Part shown: one piece after another, positions 24,766-33,862 of the stretch
Layout of the letters: each line of letters starts with the position of its first letter
Position numbering within the stretch: position 1 is the stretch's first letter
NCBI GenBank assembly: GCA_963703015.1
Contig: OY969779.1
Location: 1,550,001 to 1,614,000 of the forward strand
Length of the DNA stretch: 64,000 nt
From: Methanobacterium_B sp963703015
Lineage (GTDB): Archaea; Methanobacteriota; Methanobacteria; Methanobacteriales; Methanobacteriaceae
Direction of reading: 5' to 3'
Notes under the pieces: model-generated
The model's input: only the letters and a program-made list of their open reading frames with translations
Database searches by the model: none
Told to the model about the DNA's origin: nothing
Translations under genes and position numbers: made by a program

Positions 24766-25716
24766 ATGAGAAGAAAAGAAACCATAAATTTAGTAAAATC
24801 TAGAGATAGAGGCCCATTAGAATTTGAATCCCATGCCTCTGAACACGAAGGCGATGTGATGGCAATCGCAAAAAAAACTGTGGTAACAGCTCCTCAAACA
24901 GCCACAATAAAAGAAGCTGCAGAAACAATGGTGAAAAACAAGTTTCGCAGACTTCCAATAACCAACCCTGGAACTGGTCAAATCCTAGGAATAGTAACAT
25001 CCATGGATATACTTGATTTTCTTGGAGGAGGGAACAAATACAAAATTCTGGAGGAGAAATATCCTGGAAATTTCCTTGGAGCAATAAATGAATCAGTTAA
25101 AGAGATAATGACTAGGAATGTTGAGGTGATAACCCATAAAGATTCAATTGATCATGCCATTGATGTCATGAGAAAAAAGGAGATTGGAGCCCTCCCTGTG
25201 GTTGATGCAGATCACAAAATGGTGGGAATAGTTTCTGAAAGGGATTTTGTAAATCTGTTATCTGGCATCCTTACAGATGAAGTTGTGGAGGATTACATGA
25301 CAAAGAATGTCATATCAACAACTCCTGGAACTAGAATTGAAGGGGCCTCAAAAATAATGGTTCGAAATAAATTACGGAGAATTCCTGTAATTGGCGAGGA
25401 ACGTAAAACTTCTCATCCTGAAAAAGATAAAATAATGGGAATTATAACTGCAACAGATATACTGGAATTCCTTGGAAAAAACAGTGCATTTGAAAAGATG
25501 ATTTCCAACGATGCAGAAGATGTGTTGAACACCACCATAACTGAAATAATGGAGAAGGATGTAATTGCGACCACAGCAAATACTAGGCTCGGAGATCTTT
25601 GCACATCAATGGAACATGAAAATATTGGAGGATTGCCTGTAATATACAACGGTGAATTGGAGGGTATTATCACTGAAAGGGATATATTAAGGGCAGTAAG
25701 TAAATTAAAACCCTAA
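24766..25716 (+). CDS. Four-CBS-domain protein (CBS array gene 3)
   Basis: About 316 residues with four CBS repeats (GIVTSMDILDFL, GIVSERDFVNLL, GIITATDILEFL, GIITERDILRAV) and a 40-residue Arg/Lys-rich N-terminus. ATG 24766 is chosen over the upstream TTG/ATG because GAGGTG lies six bases before it. The 220-base region ahead of it is AT-rich and likely carries its own promoter. An insertion of roughly ten residues (RKTSHPEKDK) interrupts the third repeat. Ligand and partner unknown. Confidence 0.82.
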   Translation: MRRKETINLVKSRDRGPLEFESHASEHEGDVMAIAKKTVVTAPQTATIKEAAETMVKNKFRRLPITNPGTGQILGIVTSMDILDFLGGGNKYKILEEKYPGNFLGAINESVKEIMTRNVEVITHKDSIDHAIDVMRKKEIGALPVVDADHKMVGIVSERDFVNLLSGILTDEVVEDYMTKNVISTTPGTRIEGASKIMVRNKLRRIPVIGEERKTSHPEKDKIMGIITATDILEFLGKNSAFEKMISNDAEDVLNTTITEIMEKDVIATTANTRLGDLCTSMEHENIGGLPVIYNGELEGIITERDILRAVSKLKP

Positions 25717-25756
25717 TCGTCGGTTCAAAATATCAAAACCATTGTGAGGTGGTTGA

Positions 25757-26602
25757 ATGATGAAGATTAGTGAATTAATGAATCCTGAAGTATTCGTGAT
25801 TCAGGAGAACCAGCATGTGAGTCAAGCAAGAAACCTGATGATTTCCCATGGAATCAGTAGGGTGGTTGTGGTTGATAATAATGGAGCACCAGTTGGAATG
25901 GTAACAGAGAAGGATCTTACCAGAAAACTCAAAGGAAAGGGGCCACAATGGAAAACAAGACCACTGGACAAGATATCAATAAAGAGGGTTATGAGTACAA
26001 ACCCTATTACGGCAAGCCCAGATGAAGATGTGCAGAAGGTTATTGAAATCTTAATAAAAAATCACATTGGATCTGTACCCCTTGTAGATGAAGATGGATT
26101 AGCAGGGATAATCACGAAAACTGACCTAATGAAAATTTACACCGACACATTAAGAGGTAAATGGAAAGTTTCAGACCTTATGACAAAGGATGTGATCACA
26201 GTAAATGAGAATCACAGTATAGCTCATGTCATAAGTTTAATGGAAGAAAATATGATTGGTAAAATGATTGTTATTCGTGATAATGAGCCTGTGGGTATCA
26301 TAACTCATGAAAACATATCCTTTGCCCACATAGAAGATCCTGAGACAGGGGTGAATGTTGAAAAAATCTACTTCATCAGAAACTCTGAAGATGGTCAGAG
26401 TAAAAAGAATTTTAGAGTGGTTTCAATGATGACAGCTGGGGACATCATGGAAAATCACATGATAAAAATTTCTTTAGATGAAGATGCAGCAGCCGCGGTT
26501 GATATGATGCTTGAAAATGATATAAATGGATTGGCTGTGGTAGATGGTGATGTTTTAGTGGGTGTTATTACCAAAACTGACCTTATTAAAGGTATTCAAT
26601 AG
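25757..26602 (+). CDS. Four-CBS-domain protein (CBS array gene 4)
   Basis: 281 residues of four CBS repeats (GMVTEKDLTRKL, GIITKTDLMKIY, GIITHENISF, GVITKTDLIKGI). AGGTGG ahead of adjacent ATGs at 25757 and 25760 marks the start; the choice between them is open. The third repeat is followed by a longer linker (HIEDPETGVNVEKIYF) before the fourth. It belongs to the same run of CBS genes and is 25 bases from the next. Probably a nucleotide sensor without enzymatic activity. Confidence 0.85.
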   Translation: MMKISELMNPEVFVIQENQHVSQARNLMISHGISRVVVVDNNGAPVGMVTEKDLTRKLKGKGPQWKTRPLDKISIKRVMSTNPITASPDEDVQKVIEILIKNHIGSVPLVDEDGLAGIITKTDLMKIYTDTLRGKWKVSDLMTKDVITVNENHSIAHVISLMEENMIGKMIVIRDNEPVGIITHENISFAHIEDPETGVNVEKIYFIRNSEDGQSKKNFRVVSMMTAGDIMENHMIKISLDEDAAAAVDMMLENDINGLAVVDGDVLVGVITKTDLIKGIQ

Positions 26603-26626
26603 TTAAACAAGTTTAGGGGGAATAAA

Positions 26627-27448
26627 ATGCACGTAAAAGACATAATGAAGGAAGAAATTATACTGGTAGATAAAGATCAGAACATCCCAGACGCCCTAAA
26701 ACTAATGAAAAAACATAAAATATCAAGACTACCAGTTGTAAACACCAATTCTGATCATGTGCGAGAACTCGTAGGAATGGTTACAGAGAAAGATATAGCC
26801 ATGAGACTTGGATCATCCAAGTATGGGAAATTACCCCCATCACATTTCCATGTTTCCACAGTAATGGAACAAGATCCTATGGTTGTCAAAGCAGATCAAA
26901 GTCTTGGTTCAGTTGCTCATATAATGATCGAAGAAAAACTCGATGGAATGCCAGTTGTAAACAAAGATGAAGTCATAGGAGTTCTTACCAAAACCAGCTT
27001 CCTGGAGATATGCATGGGCAAACCCTACAATGTGACCAAAATTGCCGACAGAATGCACAGGAAACTCATCACCGTGAGCCCAACAGACAGGTTGGTACAT
27101 GCAAGAAGATGTTTAATAGACAACGGAGTGGGAAGATTACCTGTAGTGGAAGATGATAATCTTGTGGGTATTTTAACTGCAAAGGATGTTGCTAATGCAA
27201 TGATATCCTTCAGAAAAATTGTGCCTGACAAGTACAAAAATTCCAGAATAAGAAATCTGCTGGTTGAAGATGTGATGACACAAAATGTTAAAACCATTGA
27301 TCCAGAATCCACACTGGAACAAGTATCAATCATGATGCTTGAAAACAGGTTCAGTGGTATTCCAGTGGAGGAAGACGGTTCACTCGTAGGAATAATAACC
27401 AAGACAGATCTTATAAAATACATTGGGGAACTTGAGGAGGTTGGTTGA
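26627..27448 (+). CDS. Four-CBS-domain protein (CBS array gene 5)
   Basis: 273 residues, four CBS repeats (GMVTEKDIAMRL, GVLTKTSFLEIC, GILTAKDVANAM, GIITKTDLIKYI). The ribosome site is AGGGGG, about 8 bases before ATG 26627. The gene overlaps the likely start of the RNA ligase gene, so the last CBS protein and the ligase are probably co-translated. That overlap is the only direct link in the sequence between the CBS array and a catalytic function. Confidence 0.85.
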   Translation: MHVKDIMKEEIILVDKDQNIPDALKLMKKHKISRLPVVNTNSDHVRELVGMVTEKDIAMRLGSSKYGKLPPSHFHVSTVMEQDPMVVKADQSLGSVAHIMIEEKLDGMPVVNKDEVIGVLTKTSFLEICMGKPYNVTKIADRMHRKLITVSPTDRLVHARRCLIDNGVGRLPVVEDDNLVGILTAKDVANAMISFRKIVPDKYKNSRIRNLLVEDVMTQNVKTIDPESTLEQVSIMMLENRFSGIPVEEDGSLVGIITKTDLIKYIGELEEVG

Positions 27449-28703
27449 ATTCCATTCCAACATCCAATGTTCTAAATGCGGCCATGATATGAGTGTTAAA
27501 GTGGGAAAAACCAAATCTCACAAAATTTTTTTTTTAAGTTGCAGTGTCTGTGGCCAAGAAATTGAAGTATCAATGCCAAAATTCATAATTGAAATACTTC
27601 CTAAAATGTTGGATCTAAAATCTGAAAATCTTGAAAAATCCTTTAAAAATGGGAACATTAAGTTTTACAGTGGCCAGGGAGTGGAGGGGCTTCAGTTCAG
27701 AAAGGATGTTGGACACATAGAATCTGGCACCATGATCTGTTTTGGAAATAAGATTGAGATAGTCCGTGGATTTCCCAAGATAAGGAGAACTCTTCTTTTA
27801 AATCCATCACTGGTGAATCACTTCAAAACCGAAGTTGCAGTGGAAGAGAAGATGAATGGATACAATGTTAGGCTGGCAGTGATAAACCAAAAAATAAAGG
27901 CTTTCACGAGAGGGGGCTATATATGTCCTTATACAACCAAAAAAGCTCCTGAAATATTGGATATGGAAAATTTTTTTAATGATAACCCTGAACTCGTTAT
28001 CTGTGGGGAAATGGTTGGAACTGAAAATCCATATGTGACCCATCACTACAGGGAAATTGGAAAGCTAGGATTTAGAATATTTGATCTGAGGTACAAAACT
28101 ACCAATCAACCACTGACTATTAAAGAAAAATACCAATTATTAAATTCTTACAACCTTCCATCCGTTAAATCTTATGGTATCATACCAATTGAAGAGGCTG
28201 TAGAAAGGATATTTGATATCATCGAAGTAATGGGCAGTGAGGATAGGGAAGGAGTAGTTATCAAGGATCCAGAAATGGTGATTGAACCTGTTAAATACAC
28301 AAGCTCTCGAGCACACCTGGGAGAAATAGAGTATGCTTTTAATTATCCATTTGATTTTGGCAGGTCATTCTTCTTTAGCAGAGTCATAAGGGAAGGATTT
28401 CAGGCTTTTGAACTTGATGAGTCTGAAGAAGAAATTAGAAAAAGGGCACACCTCTTAGGAGAATCCATACTGTTTCCAATGGTAAATACCATTAAGCATG
28501 TTTCAGGCGATAATTCTGCATATGAAGATATTGTAATTCATGTTGAAAATAATAATGAAGCAGAGGAATTTGCAAGACATTTAAGAGATCTTGGTGTGGT
28601 TGCAATTGTTCAATCCTTCAACAATGGGAAAGCAGTTATAAGAAGGATACATCAATCTACAACTGACAGAATATCAAATTATTTAAGGGGTGGATTGTAC
28701 TGA
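27441..28703 (+). CDS. ATP-dependent RNA ligase (Rnl3 type) with N-terminal zinc ribbon
   Basis: Nucleotidyltransferase motif I is EEKMNGYNVR, with Lys143 (numbering from TTG 27423) as the expected AMP acceptor; ELVICGEMVG, KLGFRIFDLR and EGVVIKDPE are motifs III, IIIa and IV. This is the archaeal Rnl3 family, whose characterised member is the thermophilic ligase MthRnl from a related methanogen, joining RNA ends. A CXXC-x20-CXXC zinc ribbon (CSKCG, CSVCG) occupies the first 45 residues. No ATG is available; TTG 27441 is taken as start, with AGGAGG immediately upstream, but TTG 27423 or 27432 cannot be excluded. Confidence 0.85.
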   Translation: MVEFHSNIQCSKCGHDMSVKVGKTKSHKIFFLSCSVCGQEIEVSMPKFIIEILPKMLDLKSENLEKSFKNGNIKFYSGQGVEGLQFRKDVGHIESGTMICFGNKIEIVRGFPKIRRTLLLNPSLVNHFKTEVAVEEKMNGYNVRLAVINQKIKAFTRGGYICPYTTKKAPEILDMENFFNDNPELVICGEMVGTENPYVTHHYREIGKLGFRIFDLRYKTTNQPLTIKEKYQLLNSYNLPSVKSYGIIPIEEAVERIFDIIEVMGSEDREGVVIKDPEMVIEPVKYTSSRAHLGEIEYAFNYPFDFGRSFFFSRVIREGFQAFELDESEEEIRKRAHLLGESILFPMVNTIKHVSGDNSAYEDIVIHVENNNEAEEFARHLRDLGVVAIVQSFNNGKAVIRRIHQSTTDRISNYLRGGLY

Positions 28704-28756
28704 CCAGAAACATCGGGGATGAAATTCATGATGATAAAGGTTCTAATCATCAAAGG

Positions 28757-29587
28757 GTGATAAAAACGACTCAAAAACAAGAAACAATAGGATTCTTTGG
28801 ACCTGCAGGAACATTCACAGAACAGGCAGCAAACCTGGTAGGGAATGATCTTTTGGGTTTTGATTCAATTTTAGATGTTTTAGAAGCTGTTAAAAATCAG
28901 GATGTGGATCTGGGAGTGGTGCCCATTGAAAATTCTATTGAGGGTCCTGTTGGTGTTACTCTGGATTTGATGGTGCATGACTACGATCTAAAAATTAAGA
29001 GGGAGATCATAATTCCCATAAGTCACAATCTTCTAATCAACACAGATGCGACCATTGAGGATATTAAATATGTTTACTCTCATATTCAAGCACTTTCTCA
29101 GTGCAGAAAATTCACTGACAACATGGGTGTGGTTGTCAATTCAACACCAAGCACATCCGCAGCTGCAGAAATGATAAAGGGTAAGAAAGATAGTGCATCC
29201 ATCGGAACAAAGAGGGCTGCAGAAATTTACGGCCTTAAAATTGCTGCATCAGATATTCAGGATTACAAAAATAACGTAACAAGGTTCATTGTTTTAGGTA
29301 AAACTGATCATGAATTTACAGGTAACGATAAAACGTCTGTGGTGTTTTCAATGATGGAAGATAAGCCTGGAGGGCTTTATCACATACTTGAAATATTTGC
29401 CAAACATGATATTAACCTAACCAAAATTGAATCAAGACCATCCAAGGAAAAACTTGGTAATTACATATTTTTCATAGATTTTGAGGGGCACAGAACTGAT
29501 GAATCAATCCGCAATATTTTAGGTATCATAAAATCCAAGGTGGGATTCCTGAAGATTTTAGGTTCCTATCCAGCACAGGGATATTGA
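28757..29587 (+). CDS. pheA: Prephenate dehydratase with ACT domain
   Basis: 276 residues. The catalytic part opens with IGFFGPAGTFTEQAA and contains PIENSIEGPVGVTLDL and the NNVTRFIVLGK segment with the TRF active-site motif. Residues from about 195 are an ACT domain (VVFSMMEDKPGGLYHILEIF) including the ESRPSK phenylalanine-binding motif. It converts prephenate to phenylpyruvate for phenylalanine synthesis, with feedback by Phe. GTG 28757 is the first common start; the frame is open further upstream to a CTG overlapping the ligase stop (CTGA), with GGGGTGG seven bases ahead, so a longer form is possible. Confidence 0.92.
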   Translation: MIKTTQKQETIGFFGPAGTFTEQAANLVGNDLLGFDSILDVLEAVKNQDVDLGVVPIENSIEGPVGVTLDLMVHDYDLKIKREIIIPISHNLLINTDATIEDIKYVYSHIQALSQCRKFTDNMGVVVNSTPSTSAAAEMIKGKKDSASIGTKRAAEIYGLKIAASDIQDYKNNVTRFIVLGKTDHEFTGNDKTSVVFSMMEDKPGGLYHILEIFAKHDINLTKIESRPSKEKLGNYIFFIDFEGHRTDESIRNILGIIKSKVGFLKILGSYPAQGY

Positions 29588-29608
29588 TGAATCCAAGTTT
29601 TTATTACA

Positions 29609-29616
29609 TTTTTTTT
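29609..29616 (+). terminator. T8 tract after pheA
   Basis: Eight T in a row begin 22 bases after the prephenate dehydratase stop, a likely archaeal U-tract terminator closing the RNA ligase-pheA transcript. Confidence 0.5.
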
Positions 29617-29771
29617 GTACCTACCAATTTTTGGCCACTTGAAATTATGGGAGTATGATTTTTTTGGCAATAAAATTTAGTTAAAGCCACGGTATGGATT
29701 TTTTTGATTTATAATCTGGAAATAATTCATGGTAAAAGTTTTATATTTTGAAAGTAGATCATTTATAAAAA

Positions 29772-30416
29772 GTGTTTATTATTTTTGGGAAAGACCCTAA
29801 AAATTGTAAGGAGATAGTATACATAAAAAACTCCTACACAAGGGAGAGGATTAATATAGTTTCAGATAAAGATAGATTATTAAAAAGCTTAAAAAAGCTT
29901 GAAACCCAATTTGCCGATGGTAAAGTATCAAAAAGGCAATACAGTCGGGAAAAAAGGGTTTTGGAAGATAAATTATCAACTATTTTAGCTGCGGATCGGA
30001 TTAAAAGGCTACAGGGCAAAACTGTGGATGAAACTCCTATTGAATCAGAAATTCAAAAGGAGAGAGAAGATACTGTAGAAAAGGAAGAATTGATAAAGAA
30101 GTATGTTACAACCCCCAAGGAAGCTCCTGTTGAACCAAAATCATCTGGAATGTCCAAGGGAAAAGTTGCTTTGATTGTTTTTTTAGTTGCCGCATTTTTT
30201 GTTGGAACAGGTTATGGTGTTTATGTTATGAGTATGCCCTCCAACAATTCATCAGTAACCATGACAGTTAATGACAGTGCATTCCCTGTTATAAACAACA
30301 CCACCAACACAACTGCCAACAAGACAATTAGTACCAACAAAACTATTATAAAAACAAACACAACGAAAAAGAACAGTTCCTCTTCAACAGGAACATCAAA
30401 TAAAACAAAAACATAG
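29772..30416 (+). CDS. Single-pass membrane protein with coiled-coil base and Thr/Asn-rich tail
   Basis: Up to 214 residues. A charged, probably helical N-terminal region (KDRLLKSLKKLETQFADG, then REKRVLEDKLSTILAADRIKRL) precedes one membrane helix near residues 130-152 (KVALIVFLVAAFFVGTGYGV). A tail of about 60 residues follows, almost entirely Thr, Asn, Ser and Lys, with many N-x-T sites that would be exposed outside and perhaps glycosylated. I recognise no family. The start is doubtful: GTG 29772 has no ribosome site, while AAGGAG and GGGAGAGG lie downstream at about 29808 and 29840 without a standard start codon after them. Confidence 0.6.
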   Translation: MFIIFGKDPKNCKEIVYIKNSYTRERINIVSDKDRLLKSLKKLETQFADGKVSKRQYSREKRVLEDKLSTILAADRIKRLQGKTVDETPIESEIQKEREDTVEKEELIKKYVTTPKEAPVEPKSSGMSKGKVALIVFLVAAFFVGTGYGVYVMSMPSNNSSVTMTVNDSAFPVINNTTNTTANKTISTNKTIIKTNTTKKNSSSSTGTSNKTKT

Positions 30417-30445
30417 GATAGTTTGCAGTTATTGAGGTGTAAAAA

Positions 30446-30973
30446 TTGAAAAAATATTTAGTTATCCTATTTATCCTACTGTGTGCAGTGGTGATGGTGT
30501 CTGGATGTGTAACAGACAACAAAAAAAGTAACGAGACCCAAACTTATTCCCAGAACAATGTTTCTTTCAACTATCCTGGTGATTGGTCCTCTGCCAATCC
30601 AACTGCTCCAAATGCTATAGCAGCAGTTGCTGATCCGAATTCTATTCAGTCGGGTAGTCCATCCACAGTTGTCATAATACAAAAACCAAATGCTACAGCA
30701 TCCAACCTATCTGCAGTATATGCTTCAAATTATGCCACCTTTTTCAATAACACAGGATACAAGCAAGTATCTGAGGGAAACATTACTGTGAATGGCACCG
30801 ATGCTCTTGAAAATGTTTATACATCCAATTCAACAAATCCTAGGGAGTACAGGGCTGTATGGTTAAATGAAAATGGCACAATCTACGTGATACTTTGTAT
30901 AGCGAATCAAAGTGATTTCAAGAATGAACAAGTCAATTTTAACCTGATTATCAACAGTTTCAGTGCAAAGTAG
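30446..30973 (+). CDS. PsbP-related lipoprotein
   Basis: 175 residues. A signal peptide ends in a lipobox-like VSGC (Cys21), so it is probably lipid-anchored on the outside. The mature part, with VSFNYPGDWSSANP and a C-terminal hydrophobic core, resembles the PsbP/MOG1 fold found in many methanogen surface proteins of unknown role. The start codon is TTG, with GAGGTG 6 bases upstream. It follows the Thr/Asn-rich membrane protein by 29 bases and may be transcribed with it. Confidence 0.72.
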   Translation: MKKYLVILFILLCAVVMVSGCVTDNKKSNETQTYSQNNVSFNYPGDWSSANPTAPNAIAAVADPNSIQSGSPSTVVIIQKPNATASNLSAVYASNYATFFNNTGYKQVSEGNITVNGTDALENVYTSNSTNPREYRAVWLNENGTIYVILCIANQSDFKNEQVNFNLIINSFSAK

Positions 30974-31473
30974 CTGTTCTTTAAAAACTGGAAATTGTTA
31001 ATTATTTGTTGATTGGAAACTTCAAGGGGATTTAAATCATGGATGACCATTAAATTAGGGGTGTCATCATGGTTTCTTTATTTTTTTTAGATGTAACTTC
31101 GGCTACATAGCCAACCCTGAATTTATCTAGGTTTCATCAATGCAATATTATATATTATAAAATTCAATAGAATAGTATCAAATTAAAATCATTATATTTA
31201 TTAAATATTGAAGAAGAGCCCAAATAAAATCATATCACCTGTTTTTATTTTCACATCAAAACATTTAGGGTGAGGTACAAAATAGGGAAAAATTGATGAC
31301 TTAAATTAAATTTAATAGGTTCTTATTCTTTAATTCCATCTCTACATGAATTTTTATTTATCCTATAGATCTATTATTTGACTCAATTTGTTTTGTTAAG
31401 AGTCAAGGGCCATAATCAAATCTTAATAATTATCTGTAACGATCATCAAAATAACAATAAAGGAGGAATGTGA
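30974..31473 (+). other. 500-base intergenic region with T-tract and UUCG hairpin
   Basis: AT-rich sequence without a credible gene. T8 at 31081-31088 may end the lipoprotein transcript. Immediately after it, 31091-31108 (ATGTAACTTCGGCTACAT) can fold into a short hairpin closed by a UUCG tetraloop, with one A-C mismatch. The last 100 bases should carry the promoter of the KH-protein gene, which has GGAGGA at 31462-31467. Confidence 0.45.
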
Positions 31474-31971
31474 ATGGTTTTACCAGTATGTGATGTCTGT
31501 TTAAAAAGTGGAATTTTATGTCAGGGTTGTGAGAACAAACTTGAAAGCGGTGAAATTTCACAAATTGACTTGGACATTGCTAAGGTGCTCTTCAAACTTG
31601 GAGATGGAAAAATTGGATTTAAAAAAACCATCGAAGTTGGAGATATTGTTATAATTGTCACAGATAAGGATCAGGTTGGTAAACTCATAGGCAAAAATGG
31701 TAAGATTGTGAGAGAGCTTTCCAGAACTGTAGGTAAGAAGATTAGAGTGGTAGGTCAGGATTCTGATTTGAAATCTGTAAGTAAAGATATCTTATCACCT
31801 GCAAGGGTTTCGGGAATTAATGTTGTGTATGGTAAAGATGGTGAGGATAAATACAAGATCAGGGTTATGCAGGAAGATTCAAGAAGGCTTCCTGGAAGGC
31901 TCGATGTACTTAATGAAATAATTGAACTTCTAACGGGCGAAAAAACTGTGTTGGTAGTTGACAGAAACTGA
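31474..31971 (+). CDS. KH-domain RNA-binding protein with zinc-binding N-terminus
   Basis: 165 residues. The first 25 carry CDVC and CQGCENK, a CXXC-x8-CXXC pair that may bind zinc. The middle contains a KH motif (GKLIGKNGKIVRELSRTVGKKIRVV) with the GxxG loop. The C-terminal part is charged and unspecific. A NusA-like or translation-associated RNA-binding role is plausible, but the target is unknown. It has a GGAGGA ribosome site and lies 10 bases ahead of coaBC, so the two are probably one operon. Confidence 0.8.
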   Translation: MVLPVCDVCLKSGILCQGCENKLESGEISQIDLDIAKVLFKLGDGKIGFKKTIEVGDIVIIVTDKDQVGKLIGKNGKIVRELSRTVGKKIRVVGQDSDLKSVSKDILSPARVSGINVVYGKDGEDKYKIRVMQEDSRRLPGRLDVLNEIIELLTGEKTVLVVDRN

Positions 31972-31981
31972 AGGTGGGTTA

Positions 31982-33127
31982 ATGGAAATTGTGCTCTGTG
32001 TTACAGGAAGTATTGCAGCAACTGAATGTGTTAAATTAGCTAGGGAACTGAAGAGACAAGACTTTGATGTTAAGTGTTTCATGAGCGAAGATGCCTGTAG
32101 CATCCTTCACCCGAATGCCATGGAGTTTGCCACAGGCCAGAAGGTAGTAACAGAACTTACAGGGAACATTGAGCATGTTAAATATGCACAGACAGATCTG
32201 ATACTGGTTGCACCAGCCACATCAAATATTATAAGCAAATTTGCATACAAAATAGCAGACAATCCAATAAGCACCCTTTTAATAACTGGGTTTGGCTATC
32301 AGACACCCACGGTATTTGTTCCATCCATGCATGAGTCCATGTACCGGGCTGTTTCAAAGAATATAGATGGGTTAAAACAGGAAGGAATATTATTTTTAGA
32401 GCCTAAAAGGGAAGAGGGCAAGGCTAAATTTCCAAACATTAATGATATAGTGCTGCAAGCTTTACGAGAAACATCAGAAGGTAAACTGAGGGGTAAAAAA
32501 GTTATTGTCAGTGCTGGGGGAACTTATGAGGCAATAGATTCTGTAAGAGGAATTACTAACATGAGTTCTGGTAGAATGGGTCTTGAAATTGCACGTGAAG
32601 CCTTCATACAAGGTGCTGATGTAACAATGGTTAATGGAAGGGTTGATGTTCCAATACCTGGCCTATTTGAAAGGATCGACGTGATTTCAGCCAAGGAAAT
32701 GGTGGAGGAACTCACAGATATTCTGCCAGATAATGATATTTTCATATCTGCAGCAGCTGTTTCAGATTTCAAATTAGATGGTGCCAATTCCCAAAAAATC
32801 TCTTCAGATGATGATCTCACCATCAACCTTAAACCAGGACCCAAGATCCTGAACATGGTGAAGGAAATTAATCCAAACATATTTCTGGTTGGATTTAAAG
32901 CAGAATCCAATATCTCAGAGGAGGAGTTGGTTATTTCTGCAAGGAAACAAATTGAAAAATCAGGGGCAGATTTCGTTGTTGCCAATGATATCAGCATTGA
33001 GGGATCGGGATTTGGTTCAGAAAAAAATCAAGTGGTCATAGTTGATGATGACACTTCTTCAGTTCCACTTAGTTCTAAAGAGGAAGTGGCAAAGAAGATA
33101 GTTGAAAAGATCATTGATATGACTTAA
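31982..33127 (+). CDS. coaBC: Bifunctional phosphopantothenoylcysteine decarboxylase / synthetase
   Basis: 381 residues. The N-terminal flavoprotein (CoaC) half starts VLCVTGSIAATECVKLAREL and includes LVAPATSNIISKFA; the C-terminal CoaB half begins VIVSAGGTYEAIDSVRGI and has the NMSSGRMG motif and SAAAVSDF. It makes 4'-phosphopantetheine from phosphopantothenate and cysteine for coenzyme A. ATG 31982 is chosen because GGTGGG lies just upstream; an in-frame TTG at 31958 would overlap the KH gene. It is convergent with the fibrillarin gene. Confidence 0.93.
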   Translation: MEIVLCVTGSIAATECVKLARELKRQDFDVKCFMSEDACSILHPNAMEFATGQKVVTELTGNIEHVKYAQTDLILVAPATSNIISKFAYKIADNPISTLLITGFGYQTPTVFVPSMHESMYRAVSKNIDGLKQEGILFLEPKREEGKAKFPNINDIVLQALRETSEGKLRGKKVIVSAGGTYEAIDSVRGITNMSSGRMGLEIAREAFIQGADVTMVNGRVDVPIPGLFERIDVISAKEMVEELTDILPDNDIFISAAAVSDFKLDGANSQKISSDDDLTINLKPGPKILNMVKEINPNIFLVGFKAESNISEEELVISARKQIEKSGADFVVANDISIEGSGFGSEKNQVVIVDDDTSSVPLSSKEEVAKKIVEKIIDMT

Positions 33128-33196
33128 AATTTGTTTTAATTTATTTTTGAAAAAATAGAATGGTGGGTATGGAATTTTTTAAGTTGTAATCCCAAT

Positions 33197-33862
33197 TTAA
33201 AAGGCAAATTCACATACAACTGCCAGATGATCCTTTTCATAGGGTTCAAGTTTGATTTTTTCCAGAATTCTGAATCCTCCAGATCTTAATTTGGTTTCTT
33301 CTTCTTTAAAAATCTTTTTTGGAGATTTTGTAACATCTATACTCCTGGCTTTGATCATTATTATTCCTATGCCTTCGGACTTTAAATAGAGGTTCATGTT
33401 GTTCATGAACAGCTCTGATTGTCTTGGTTGTGCAACATCAGAGTAGACCACATCCACTTTCTCCATTAGATGGGCGTAATTTTTGGGTTTGGTTGCATCT
33501 TCTAGAAGGGGAATCAAATTAGGCCGGGTTTTAGAAATTTCAACCATCTTCCTCATCATCCTTGGGGAAAATTCTACACACCAAATAGTGCCATCAGGAC
33601 TTATATCTGAAATATGTGATGGTGTAGTTCCTGCGGATGCACCTAAATAGAGAATTTTGGAATCAGTTTCAAATGGGTAAATTTTCATCCCATTCATCAG
33701 GGCAGCACCCAACTTCGAACGTCGCTGATCCCATATCCTGAATTCATCACCTTCATGTTCAACCAGCTTCTCCCCATACACTTTATGTCCCATGTTAAGG
33801 TTTTTGGTGGCTATATGATCCTCAAAAACATATAAACCCGTATAATCTTCCAAATTTTCCAT
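33197..33862 (-). CDS. flpA: Fibrillarin-like rRNA/tRNA 2'-O-methyltransferase
   Basis: 221 residues of the archaeal fibrillarin family. It has KILYLGASAGTTPSHISDI for S-adenosylmethionine binding, WCVEFSPRMMRKM, and VVYSDVAQPRQSELF, with the Asp and Lys (MIKARSID) of the catalytic set. As part of the C/D-box sRNP it methylates rRNA and tRNA ribose guided by sRNAs, together with Nop5 and L7Ae. The Nop5 gene lies upstream on the same strand, 276 bases away. Length is normal. Confidence 0.95.
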   Translation of the reverse strand: MENLEDYTGLYVFEDHIATKNLNMGHKVYGEKLVEHEGDEFRIWDQRRSKLGAALMNGMKIYPFETDSKILYLGASAGTTPSHISDISPDGTIWCVEFSPRMMRKMVEISKTRPNLIPLLEDATKPKNYAHLMEKVDVVYSDVAQPRQSELFMNNMNLYLKSEGIGIIMIKARSIDVTKSPKKIFKEEETKLRSGGFRILEKIKLEPYEKDHLAVVCEFAF

